NCBI GenBank assembly: GCA_041690675.1
Contig: JAWLGU010000006.1
Location: forward strand, 32,585 to 96,584
Length of the DNA: 64,000 nucleotides
Direction of reading: 5' to 3'
From: UBA7803 sp041690675
Lineage (GTDB): Bacteria > Pseudomonadota > Gammaproteobacteria > Pseudomonadales > Azotimanducaceae
In this document: piece by piece, positions 55,850 through 63,916 of the stretch
Position numbering within the stretch: position 1 is the stretch's first letter
Layout: each line of letters starts with the position of its first letter
Translations under genes and position numbers: made by a program
The notes under the pieces: model-generated
Told to the model about the DNA's origin: nothing
The model's database searches: none
Seen by the model: only the letters and a program-made list of their open reading frames with translations

Positions 55850-56353
55850 GTGGAGATATCCCTCATCTGGGCCATGGCGCGTAACGGGGTCATCGGCCGC
55901 GACAACGATCTGCCCTGGCACCTCCCCCGGGAGATGCGGTACTTCATGACCACCACCCTGGGTCACCCGGTGATTATGGGACGGCGAACCTTCGAGTCCA
56001 TGGAGCGGCCTCTACCGCGACGCACCAACATCGTGGTGACCCGGCGTCCGGGCTACCGCGCACCGGGAGCGCGGGTGGCGGCGAGCCTGGAGGCCGCCCT
56101 GGCTGAAGCCGAGCGGCAGTGCCGGGAAGACGGCGTGGACGAGGCGTTCGTCATCGGCGGCGCCGAGATATACCGGCTGGCGCTCGACGTGGCCACCCGC
56201 CTGTACGTTACCGAGATCGACGCCGAGGTGGACGGGGACACCTACTTTCCGCCCGTCGACTGGAGCCGCTGGCGGCGGGTGCAGAGCCAGTCCTTCCCCG
56301 CCGACGAGGACAACGCCTACCCGTTCACCATATCGATCTTCGAGCGCGCATAG
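55850..56353 (+). CDS. folA: Dihydrofolate reductase
   Basis: FolA reduces dihydrofolate to tetrahydrofolate with NADPH. The 167-residue protein has IWAMARNGVIGRDNDLPWHLP, VIMGRRTFESM and VIGGAEIYRLAL. The residue matching E. coli Asp27, the substrate-protonating acid, is Glu28 here (LPREMRYF), a change also found in vertebrate enzymes. The start is a GTG just after thyA. The 3' end overlaps the convergent orphan gene by 37 bp. Confidence 0.94.
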   Translation: MEISLIWAMARNGVIGRDNDLPWHLPREMRYFMTTTLGHPVIMGRRTFESMERPLPRRTNIVVTRRPGYRAPGARVAASLEAALAEAERQCREDGVDEAFVIGGAEIYRLALDVATRLYVTEIDAEVDGDTYFPPVDWSRWRRVQSQSFPADEDNAYPFTISIFERA

Positions 56354-56790
56354 TCGATCCAGCTGCCGTCACAGGGCAGCTCGCGCCAGCCCGAGGTAGG
56401 CACGCGCGCCCCCGCGGGAACAGGGACGATTCCCTCCACGGTGGGCCCGCCGGCATCCATGAGCAGCAGCCAGTGGCTCGCGGTGGCCAGGGTCCGCAGG
56501 TGGTGAAGCTCGGCCCCCGCCCGCCCGACGTCGCAGCTGCCCCGGGAGAGATCCTTCATCACCGTGGCACCGTGACCCGGATCGACGCCGGAGATGCGCA
56601 TGACCCGGTGCCGGCCGCGCCAGTCGAGCATCTCCAGCAGGTACCAGCGTTCGCAGCATTCGCAACTCACCAGGGCGTCGGTGAATCCCAGGTGCTCGTC
56701 CAGGGTGAGCCGGACGCGCAGGGGCCACGTGCCGGCCCGGAGGTGCTCACACGGCTCGGCGGGATCGCTCATCGGCGGCTGCTCTTGCAT
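56317..56790 (-). CDS. Hypothetical protein with CECC motif
   Basis: I do not recognise this 157-residue protein (or 151 residues from a second Met at 56772). It starts with two cysteine-containing segments, PAEPCEHL and VSCECCERWYLLEML. Four cysteines in close order plus a later SCD and LPCDG suggest metal or disulfide binding. No signal peptide or membrane helix is visible. It is convergent with folA (37-bp overlap) and divergent from the S9 peptidase with a gap of 51 bp. Codon use looks like that of its neighbours, and no other frame competes in 56354-56790, so I think it is real. Confidence 0.65.
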   Translation of the reverse strand: MQEQPPMSDPAEPCEHLRAGTWPLRVRLTLDEHLGFTDALVSCECCERWYLLEMLDWRGRHRVMRISGVDPGHGATVMKDLSRGSCDVGRAGAELHHLRTLATASHWLLLMDAGGPTVEGIVPVPAGARVPTSGWRELPCDGSWIDYARSKIDMVNG

Positions 56791-56841
56791 GAGACCGGCA
56801 TGCGCCCTAGGTTAGGGCGCCGCCGCTTGCAGGAAAAGCCC

Positions 56842-58839
56842 ATGGATCTTTGGACGTCGTCGGCAGCCGCGCTGCTGCTCGGGAGCCTCGCGCTCGCATC
56901 GCTGGGCGGCTGCGCCGCGCGGCCGGGGACGGCGGACGGCGCCACCGCGCCGCCGCGCCAACTCGGTGAGCTGGAGGTCTACGGGGTTCCGGAGATTCCC
57001 GCAGCGCTCACCGAGCGCCTGCAGCAGTACCGCAACACCCGGGACGCGCGGCTCGCGGGCTGGCTCGGCGAGGCGGTGCTCATCGGCACGCGGTTCGGCA
57101 ATACCGAGCAGCTCCACCGGGTGGACCAGCCACTGGGCGCGCGGCATCAGCTCACGTTCTTCGCCGAGCCGGTGGCGGAGGCGCTGGTGGCGGAGCGGCG
57201 CGCTCCGTCCGGCTTCGTCTACCTGCGGGATACCGGCGGTTCCGAGTTCTACCAGCTCTTCTGGTACGACCTGGCCAGCGGCGAGTCGCGACTCCTGACC
57301 GATGGCCGCTCCCGCTACACGGACGTGGTCTGGGCCAATGCTGGAGATCGCTTCGCCTACACCACCACCGAGCGCAACGGCCGGGACTGGGACATCCACA
57401 TCCAGGATCTCGAGGGCACCGTTCGGGTGGCGCTGGAGGCGGACGGCACGGGCTGGGTGGTGGAGGACTTTGCGCCGGATGATGCTCATCTGCTGGTGTC
57501 GCGGTACGTCTCCATCAACGAGTCGTACCTCTACGAGCTGTCTCTGAATGACGGCTCACTCACGCCGTTACTGGACCCCACCATCACCACCGCCATTCGC
57601 CAGGCGGAATACACGCCCGACGGCAGCGGCGTGTTCTTCACGTCCGACCTGGGCGCGGAGTTCCTGCGACTGCATCGGCTGGATCTCGACAGCGGCGAGG
57701 TGCGGGTGCTCACGCCGGACATCGCCTGGGACGTGGAGGCCTTCGAAGTGTCGCCCACCGGCGAACATTTGGCATTCACGGTCAACGAGGGCGGCTACTC
57801 CCGGCTGCACGTCTGGCGGCTGCCCGAGCGGGCTCCTCTGGCGCTGCCCCCGGTGCCCCGAGGCATCATCGGCGAGCTGCGCTTCCACCCCGCGGGGGAC
57901 CGGCTCGGCTTCTCGCTCAGTCTCCCCACGGCGCCTACGGACGTCTACAGCGTCAGCCTCACGGAGCGCACCCTCACCCGCTGGACGGAGAGCGAGGTGG
58001 GCGGGTTGAACCCCGATGAATTCGTCGCCCCCGAGCTGGTGGAATATCCCACCTTCGACCGGGTGAACGGCGAGCCGAGACGCATCCCGGCCTTCGTGTT
58101 CCGTCCCCGCGGGCCGGGCCCGCATCCCGTTTACCTTTCCATCCACGGCGGACCGGAGGCCCAGTATCGCCCCTACTTCTCGCCGGCGCTGCAGTTCTAC
58201 GTGAACGAGCTGGGCATGGCCGTGGTGGTCCCCAACGTTCGCGGCTCTGCCGGGTACGGCAAGAGCTACCTCAAGCTCGACAACGCCGAGCGGCGGGAGG
58301 ATTCGGTGAAGGACATCGGTGCGCTGCTGGACTGGATCGCCGCCCAGCCCGACCTGGATCAGGACCGGGTGGTGGTCAGCGGCGGCTCGTATGGCGGCTA
58401 CATGGTGCTGGCGTCGCTGGTGCACTATTCCGACCGCCTGGCCGCCGGTGTCGAGCGGGTGGGCATCAGCAACTTCGTCACCTTCCTCACTCACACCGAG
58501 GATTATCGGCGTGACCTGCGCCGCGCGGAGTACGGCGACGAGCGTGACCCGGAGATGCGCGCCCTGCTGGAGCGCATATCGCCCCTCGCCAACGTGGATC
58601 ACATCCGCCGGCCGCTGTTGATCGTCCAGGGCGCCAACGACCCCCGGGTGCCCGCCGGCGAGAGCCGGCAGATCTACGAGGCGCTCCGCAGCCGCGGGGT
58701 GCCGGTGTGGTACGTGCTGGCTCACGACGAAGGCCACGGGTTCCGTAAGAAGTCCAACAGCGACTACGCCGCCGCCGCCACCGTGCTGTTCCTCGAGCGG
58801 TACCTGCTGCGTGACGCGGCGGCGGGGGCGACACCGTGA
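56842..58839 (+). CDS. S9 family prolyl oligopeptidase, lipoprotein
   Basis: This 665-residue serine peptidase has a lipoprotein signal (LASLGGC, Cys at residue 24), a seven-bladed beta-propeller (about 70-400) with repeats such as FYQLFWYDLASGESRLLT, and a C-terminal alpha/beta hydrolase domain. The catalytic Ser is in GGSYGGYMV, the Asp in GANDPRVPAGES and the His in DEGHGFRKKSN. It is likely an acylaminoacyl- or dipeptidyl-peptidase in the periplasm or at the outer membrane. AGGAAAAG precedes the ATG. The stop overlaps the next gene as GTGA. Confidence 0.92.
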   Translation: MDLWTSSAAALLLGSLALASLGGCAARPGTADGATAPPRQLGELEVYGVPEIPAALTERLQQYRNTRDARLAGWLGEAVLIGTRFGNTEQLHRVDQPLGARHQLTFFAEPVAEALVAERRAPSGFVYLRDTGGSEFYQLFWYDLASGESRLLTDGRSRYTDVVWANAGDRFAYTTTERNGRDWDIHIQDLEGTVRVALEADGTGWVVEDFAPDDAHLLVSRYVSINESYLYELSLNDGSLTPLLDPTITTAIRQAEYTPDGSGVFFTSDLGAEFLRLHRLDLDSGEVRVLTPDIAWDVEAFEVSPTGEHLAFTVNEGGYSRLHVWRLPERAPLALPPVPRGIIGELRFHPAGDRLGFSLSLPTAPTDVYSVSLTERTLTRWTESEVGGLNPDEFVAPELVEYPTFDRVNGEPRRIPAFVFRPRGPGPHPVYLSIHGGPEAQYRPYFSPALQFYVNELGMAVVVPNVRGSAGYGKSYLKLDNAERREDSVKDIGALLDWIAAQPDLDQDRVVVSGGSYGGYMVLASLVHYSDRLAAGVERVGISNFVTFLTHTEDYRRDLRRAEYGDERDPEMRALLERISPLANVDHIRRPLLIVQGANDPRVPAGESRQIYEALRSRGVPVWYVLAHDEGHGFRKKSNSDYAAAATVLFLERYLLRDAAAGATP

Positions 58840-59876
58840 CCGCTCCGGCCTCGCGGGTACCCGTCGCCATCTGCGTCAATCCCATGTCGGGGCGCGACGT
58901 GCGCCGGCTGGCGGCCCGGGCCACCAACATGACCCACGAGGCGAAGCGGGACATCGTCGCGCGGGTGGCGGCCGGGGCGGTAGCCTGCGGCGCCACGGAT
59001 CTGTACGTCACCCGCGAACCCTTCAACATCGCCGCAGCGGCACTGGCGTACCTGGAGCTGACGGCCCGGGTGCACGTGCTCGAGCCGCGCATCCGCAACA
59101 GCGCCGAGGACACAGAGACGGCGGTGGCGGCGTTTCTCGAGGCGGGCTGCCACACCATGGTCTCGCTGGGTGGTGACGGCACGAACCGGGCGCTGGTGCG
59201 GGCCCTGGGCAGCCGCGCCGACGCGGTGAACCTGATCCCCCTGTCCACCGGAACCAACAACGTGTTTCCGGTGCTCACTGAACCCACCATCGCCGGAATG
59301 GCGGCGGCGCTGTGCGCGCGTGGGGTCCTGGACGAGGCGCCGGTGAGGCGCCGGGCCAAGGTGATTCACGTCACCGGTGCCGGCCGCTACGGGCTTCCGG
59401 TGGCGGACATCGGCCTCATCGACGCGGTGCTGCTGCGTCGGGACCACGTGGGCAACCTGCTGCCCTTCGATGCCGACCGCATCGACCGCATACTCCTGAC
59501 CCGCGCGGAGCCGGACGCCATCGGTATGTCGCCCATCGGTGGCCTGCTGCACCCGGTGGACGCCGAGGCCGACCAGGGCCTGCTGGTGCAGATGGGGCCG
59601 GGCCAGCGGTTTCAGGCGCCCCTGTCGCCGGGCCTGTTCCGCGAAGTCAGCGTCGCCCACGCCACCCCGGTGCCACTGGGCCAGCCGGTGACGTTTCCGG
59701 GAGAAGGCGTTCTGGCTCTGGATGGTGATCGGGATCACAAGATTCCTGCGGGGGCGGAGTTGATCCTGACCATCCGCCGCGACGGGCCCTGGGTCGTGGA
59801 CGTGTCCGCCGCGCTGCGCTGGGCGGTGGCCCAAGGTATCATTGCCGGCTCATCCGAACGGCAAGCATTCCCATGA
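58836..59876 (+). CDS. ATP-NAD kinase family protein, AcoX-like
   Basis: This 346-residue protein has the nucleotide-binding GGDGTNRALVRALG and the following PLSTGTNNVFP, which place it in the NAD kinase/diacylglycerol kinase superfamily in an AcoX-like group. AcoX is named from acetoin catabolism clusters but its function is not established. No acetoin genes are nearby. It overlaps the upstream S9 peptidase (GTGA) and the downstream fabV (ATGA), so all three are likely translated together. A link between NADP supply and the enoyl reductase is possible but is inference. Confidence 0.82.
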   Translation: MTAPASRVPVAICVNPMSGRDVRRLAARATNMTHEAKRDIVARVAAGAVACGATDLYVTREPFNIAAAALAYLELTARVHVLEPRIRNSAEDTETAVAAFLEAGCHTMVSLGGDGTNRALVRALGSRADAVNLIPLSTGTNNVFPVLTEPTIAGMAAALCARGVLDEAPVRRRAKVIHVTGAGRYGLPVADIGLIDAVLLRRDHVGNLLPFDADRIDRILLTRAEPDAIGMSPIGGLLHPVDAEADQGLLVQMGPGQRFQAPLSPGLFREVSVAHATPVPLGQPVTFPGEGVLALDGDRDHKIPAGAELILTIRRDGPWVVDVSAALRWAVAQGIIAGSSERQAFP

Positions 59877-61057
59877 TCGTCAAGCCACGAATCCGCGGAT
59901 TCATTTGCACCACTGCGCACCCGGCCGGCTGCGCCGCCCACGTGCGGGAACAGATCGACTACGTGGAAAGCCGACCCAAGGTGGATGCCGGGGTTCGCAA
60001 CGTGCTGGTGCTGGGGGCCTCCGGCGGTTACGGCCTGGCGTCGAGGATCGTTGCCGCCTTCGGCTGCGGTGCCGCCACCCTGGGGGTCTCCTTCGAGAAA
60101 CCGCCCGCCGAGGACAAGACGGCCACCGCGGGCTGGTACAACAACATCGCCTTCGAGGAAGCGGCCACGGCCGCGGGCCTGTACGCGAAGACCCTGGACG
60201 GCGATGCCTTCTCCGACGCGATGAAAGCCCGGGTGGTGGAGACCATCCGTGAGGATTTGGGTCAGATCGACATGCTGGTCTACAGCCTGGCCTCGCCGGT
60301 GCGTCAGCATCCGAAAACGGGGGAGCTGTTCCGTTCCGTGATCAAGCCTCTGGGCGATCCGGTGCACATCAAGACCCTGCACGTGGATCGCGGCGTGGTC
60401 CACGAGGTGGATCTGGAGCCCGCCACCGAGGAGGAGACCCGGGCCACCGTCGCCGTCATGGGCGGCGAGGACTGGGAGATGTGGATCGATGCGCTCAGCG
60501 AGGCCGGGGTGCTGGCCGAGGGCTTCCGCACAATGGCCTTCACCTACATCGGTAGCGAGCTCACCTGGCCCATCTACTGGAAGGGCACCCTGGGGAAGGC
60601 CAAGGAGGATCTGGACCGGGCTGCAGCGGCGCTGCGCGGGCGCCTGCAGGGAGTTCATGGCGACGCCCGGGTGGCCACCCTGAAAGCCATCGTCAGCCAG
60701 GCCAGCGCGGCGATTCCCGTCGTGCCGCTGTACGCGTCGCTGCTGTTCCGGGTGATGAAGGAAGCCGGCGTCCACGAGGAGACCATCGAGCACATCTACC
60801 GGCTGTTCGACACCCAGCTCACCGGCGGCGACATGAACCTCGACGACGAGGAGCGCATCCGGGTGGACGATGTAGAGCTCTCCGATTCCATCCAGGGCGA
60901 GGTGCGCCGCCGCTGGCCGCTGGTGAGCACCGAAAACCTGAGCGAGCTGGCGGACCTGGAAGGCTTCCGGAGCGATTTTCTGAGAATCTTCGGCTTCGGC
61001 ATCGACGGCGTGGACTACGAGGCCGACCAGGATCCGACCCTGGGGCGCAGCGTTTAG
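59873..61057 (+). CDS. fabV: Enoyl-ACP/trans-2-enoyl-CoA reductase FabV
   Basis: FabV reduces the enoyl intermediate in fatty acid elongation with NADH and is naturally tolerant to triclosan. The 394-residue protein begins MIVKPRIRGFICTTAHPAGC, has the GASGGYGLASRI Rossmann loop (48-59), and the catalytic Y235 and K244 in Y-x8-K spacing, at the same residue numbers as in characterised FabV proteins. It starts in the stop of the AcoX-like gene. A strong GC hairpin follows its TAG stop. Confidence 0.96.
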   Translation: MIVKPRIRGFICTTAHPAGCAAHVREQIDYVESRPKVDAGVRNVLVLGASGGYGLASRIVAAFGCGAATLGVSFEKPPAEDKTATAGWYNNIAFEEAATAAGLYAKTLDGDAFSDAMKARVVETIREDLGQIDMLVYSLASPVRQHPKTGELFRSVIKPLGDPVHIKTLHVDRGVVHEVDLEPATEEETRATVAVMGGEDWEMWIDALSEAGVLAEGFRTMAFTYIGSELTWPIYWKGTLGKAKEDLDRAAAALRGRLQGVHGDARVATLKAIVSQASAAIPVVPLYASLLFRVMKEAGVHEETIEHIYRLFDTQLTGGDMNLDDEERIRVDDVELSDSIQGEVRRRWPLVSTENLSELADLEGFRSDFLRIFGFGIDGVDYEADQDPTLGRSV

Positions 61058-61060
61058 CCC

Positions 61061-61098
61061 CCGCCGTCCGGTGGGCCCCGCCTTCGGCGGGACGGCGG
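61061..61098 (+). terminator. GC-rich hairpin after fabV
   Basis: CCGCCGTCC (61061-61069) pairs exactly with GGACGGCGG (61090-61098). An inner hairpin CCCGCC-TTC-GGCGGG (61077-61091) competes with it. The structure begins 4 bp after the fabV stop. There is no T-tract, so it may be a Rho-assisted terminator or an mRNA 3' stabiliser rather than a classic intrinsic terminator. Confidence 0.45.
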
Positions 61099-61165
61099 CT
61101 GCGGCGCACAGCGCCGTCCGAGGACGCCGGTAGCCCGCTAGAGACACTGCCGGCAGGCTGCCGGC

Positions 61166-62386
61166 ATGCGCATCCGCCGATTCCACCAGCGCGCGCGCCC
61201 GTTCCGCTTCGCCGGTTTCTGGGTGCTGGCGGTTTCGTGCCTGTTGTCCGCCGGCGCCGGGCGCACGTCCTGGCAGACGGCGGCTGCCGTGACCTTCGCC
61301 GTGGCCTGGCCGCTCGCCGTGGAGCGGCTGCAGCGTTCCGCGGCCGCCACCTCGGCCGCTCCCACGGCCGCCCCCGGGGCGGGGCCGGTTCGGTTTCAGC
61401 TGTGGGCCTACGTGGCGGAGTGTGCCGTGGTGGCGGCAGTCCTCGCCTGGGCGAGCCTGGCGCCGCTGCCGGCCCTGGCGGTGACCGTGTGTCTGCTGGC
61501 CGGAGCCACGGCGCTGGCGGGCTGGCGGCTGCTGCTGCCGGCGGCCGCTGCTGCGGGCGCAGGGGTCTGGCTGGGTCTCTGCTGGGCGCCGGCGGTGACC
61601 ACGGCGTCCACGGCGGCGGCGGATGTCGTGGCCATGATGCTGATTCTCGGCTTCTCCCTGGCTTTGGGCTGGCTGGCGTTTCGGCAGGCGCAGCGCCTGG
61701 ATGCCCAGCGGCTCTCATTGGCCCAGCGGTCCGCCGAGCTCGAGCGGGTGAACCGGCGCATGGAGCGGTATCTGCCCCCGAGCCTGCGGGCGCGCCTGCA
61801 CAAGGATCCGGAGCGGCCCTGCCGCTGGGAGCGGCGCTGGTTGACGGTGGTCTTCGTCGATCTGGTGGGCTTCACCGAGCTCTCCGAGGTGCTCGACGCG
61901 GAGCCATTGGCCGGAGTCCTGGACGAGTACCTGGGAGCCGTGGTTTCTGCCGCGGAGCAGCGCGGCGGCGAGGTCTCCAAGCTCCTCGGCGACGGCGTCA
62001 TGGTAGTGTTCGGCGTGCGCGAGGGCGGCAGCCGGCGTGCCCAGGTGGAAGCGGCCCTGGCGTTCTGCGAAGCGATCCCGACCGTGCTGGCCGGGCTCTC
62101 CGCCGGATGGCGGGCCCGCGGCGACCTGGTGGACCTGAAGATGCGCGCCGGCGTGGCCAGCGGCTTCTGCACACTGGGTGATCGGGGCGGGGCGGAGCGG
62201 CTGGATTTCACCCTCATCGGCGGCCCGGTCAATCTGTCCAGCCGCCTGCAGGCTCACGCCCCGGTGAACGGCGTGCTCATGGACGCGGCCAGCGCGGCCC
62301 TCGCCGAGCAGTCCCGTCGCCTGGGACCGCCCCACACTGTGGAGCTCAAGGGCCTGGGCAGCCTGCCTGCTTATCCGCTTCCGTGA
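61166..62386 (+). CDS. Class III adenylate cyclase, membrane-bound
   Basis: This 406-residue protein has about five hydrophobic helices in the first 175 residues and a C-terminal class III cyclase domain. Metal aspartates are D232 (FVDLVGFTELSE) and D276 (LLGDGVMVVFG), K272 precedes the latter in the adenine-selecting position, and the NLSSRLQA helix is present. It should make cAMP; the residues argue against a guanylate cyclase. A short linker (VNRRMERYLPPSLRARL) joins the membrane part to the catalytic domain, as in many CHASE- or membrane-anchored bacterial cyclases. The sensed signal is unknown. Confidence 0.9.
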   Translation: MRIRRFHQRARPFRFAGFWVLAVSCLLSAGAGRTSWQTAAAVTFAVAWPLAVERLQRSAAATSAAPTAAPGAGPVRFQLWAYVAECAVVAAVLAWASLAPLPALAVTVCLLAGATALAGWRLLLPAAAAAGAGVWLGLCWAPAVTTASTAAADVVAMMLILGFSLALGWLAFRQAQRLDAQRLSLAQRSAELERVNRRMERYLPPSLRARLHKDPERPCRWERRWLTVVFVDLVGFTELSEVLDAEPLAGVLDEYLGAVVSAAEQRGGEVSKLLGDGVMVVFGVREGGSRRAQVEAALAFCEAIPTVLAGLSAGWRARGDLVDLKMRAGVASGFCTLGDRGGAERLDFTLIGGPVNLSSRLQAHAPVNGVLMDAASAALAEQSRRLGPPHTVELKGLGSLPAYPLP

Positions 62387-62439
62387 CGCCTGCCGCGTCT
62401 GCTATGGTGCCGGCGCTTTACGCGTTTCGCGAGATCTCC

Positions 62440-63468
62440 ATGGACAAGGTGTTCCTTCAGGCTTGCCGGGGCGAGCCCACGCCCTACACACCCATCTGGC
62501 TCAACCGTCAGGCGGGCCGCTACATGCCCGAGTACCATCAGGTGAAGGGCGACACCCCGAGCCTGGAGTTCTTCAAGCACCCGGAGCTGGCGGCCCGGGC
62601 GACCCTGGACGCTCAGCGAATCCTCGGCGTGGACGCCGCCATCCTGTTCGCCGATCTGTTGCCCATCCTGGAGCCCATGGGGCTGGCTCTGGACTACCGG
62701 GCCGGGGAAGGTCCCGTCTTCGCGAACCCGTTGCGCACCGCGGAGGACGTGGACCGCCTGCGGGTGGCGCCGGCAGCGGAAGCCACTCCCTACATCGCCG
62801 ACACCGTGAAGAACGTCCTGGCGGAGCTGCCGCGGGACATCGCGCTCATCGGCTTCGCCGGCGCCCCGTTCACCCTGGCGTCATACGCCATCGAAGGGCG
62901 AGGCTCGCGCAACTACATCCACGTCAAGAAGCTCATGTATCAGGCTCCGGACGTCTGGGAGCGGCTCATGAGCAAGCTGGTGACCCAGGTCACCAGCTAC
63001 CTGGAACTGCAGATAGCGGCCGGTGTGGACGCGGTGCAGATCTTCGACACCTGGGTCGGCTGCCTGTCGGTGCCCGACTTCCGCCGCTACGTGCTGCCCC
63101 ACCTGCAGCGGCTGGTGGCGAATCTGAAGGGACAGGTGCCGGTGATCTATTTCGGGACCGGCAACGGGCACCTGCTGGCGGACACCTGCAGCGCAGCGCC
63201 GGACGTGCTGGCGCTGGACTGGCGGGTGCCGTTGGGGGCCACGTGGCAGGCGCTGGACGTCACGGCGGTGCAGGGCAACCTGGATCCCATCGTGCTCTGT
63301 GCCGACCGGGAAACCGTAGCGAGCCAGGCCCGCCTGGTGCTCGAGGAGGCCGGCGGCCGGGCGGGGCACATCTTCAACCTCGGCCACGGCATCGTCCCGG
63401 AAACCCCGGTGGACAACGTCAAATATCTGGTTGAGTTCGTACATGAGCAATCGGCCCGCCAGCGTTGA
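62440..63468 (+). CDS. hemE: Uroporphyrinogen decarboxylase
   Basis: HemE decarboxylates uroporphyrinogen III to coproporphyrinogen III in heme synthesis. The 342-residue TIM-barrel protein has WLNRQAGRYMPEY (20-32) with the substrate-binding arginines, AILFADLLPI, GFAGAPFTLASY and HIFNLGHGIVPETP. I chose ATG 62440; the upstream in-frame start at 62383 adds residues not seen in the family. It follows the cyclase closely, and a VanZ-like gene overlaps its end by 26 bp. Confidence 0.96.
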   Translation: MDKVFLQACRGEPTPYTPIWLNRQAGRYMPEYHQVKGDTPSLEFFKHPELAARATLDAQRILGVDAAILFADLLPILEPMGLALDYRAGEGPVFANPLRTAEDVDRLRVAPAAEATPYIADTVKNVLAELPRDIALIGFAGAPFTLASYAIEGRGSRNYIHVKKLMYQAPDVWERLMSKLVTQVTSYLELQIAAGVDAVQIFDTWVGCLSVPDFRRYVLPHLQRLVANLKGQVPVIYFGTGNGHLLADTCSAAPDVLALDWRVPLGATWQALDVTAVQGNLDPIVLCADRETVASQARLVLEEAGGRAGHIFNLGHGIVPETPVDNVKYLVEFVHEQSARQR

Positions 63469-63850
63469 GCGAGCCCTGGACGTCTGCCTGTCCGTCGCGT
63501 TCTGGCTGCCTCTCACGGTGTGCACGTACCTGGCGGTGACCCCGAGCCCGCCGGATCCGCTGTTTCGAATCAGTGACGTGGTGCTCCACGCCCTGGCGTT
63601 CAGCTATCTGACCTTGGCGCTAGGTCTCGCCCACCGCCAGCGGCCGCCGGCCGTGGCGTCGTGGATGCTGGGCTACGGCGTTCTGATCGAGGTGCTGCAG
63701 AGCTTCACGGCGGAGCGCAGCCCCGAGCTCAAGGACCTGCTGGTGGACGCCGGCGGCATCCTGCTCGGCCTGGGACTGCTGCGCGTGGTGGGCGACACGC
63801 TGCGCCGCTGGGGCGGCAGCACCCTGGCGTGGCTGGTGGGGGGCGGCTAG
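63443..63850 (+). CDS. VanZ-like family membrane protein
   Basis: This 135-residue membrane protein has about four hydrophobic segments (near 13-31, 45-62, 70-85 and 95-115). The VanZ-like pattern is seen in DVVLHALAFSYLTLALG and ELKDLLVDAGGILLGLGL. The family is named after a teicoplanin resistance protein, but most chromosomal members have no known role. It starts inside hemE. The TAG stop is part of a 12-bp tandem repeat. Confidence 0.8.
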   Translation: MSNRPASVERALDVCLSVAFWLPLTVCTYLAVTPSPPDPLFRISDVVLHALAFSYLTLALGLAHRQRPPAVASWMLGYGVLIEVLQSFTAERSPELKDLLVDAGGILLGLGLLRVVGDTLRRWGGSTLAWLVGGG

Positions 63851-63902
63851 CCTAGCGGCTAGCCATGCGGCTAGCCATGCGGCGAGCCTTCCGGCAAGCC
63901 CT
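63843..63902. repeat. 12-bp tandem repeat across the VanZ-like gene stop
   Basis: Five tandem units of GCGGCTAGCCAT occur, two of them exact (63855-63866, 63867-63878) and three diverged. The palindrome GGCTAGCC lies in each good unit. The stop codon TAG of the VanZ-like gene is inside the first unit. This is a second case, with pilU, where a short tandem repeat begins at a stop codon. Confidence 0.8.
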
Positions 63903-63916
63903 GTGTTGAGCGCCGT

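Noticed and set aside
61058..61165. Classic intrinsic terminator after fabV
   Set aside because: The hairpin is strong but lacks a T-tract, so I list it only as a possible Rho-assisted or stabilising structure.
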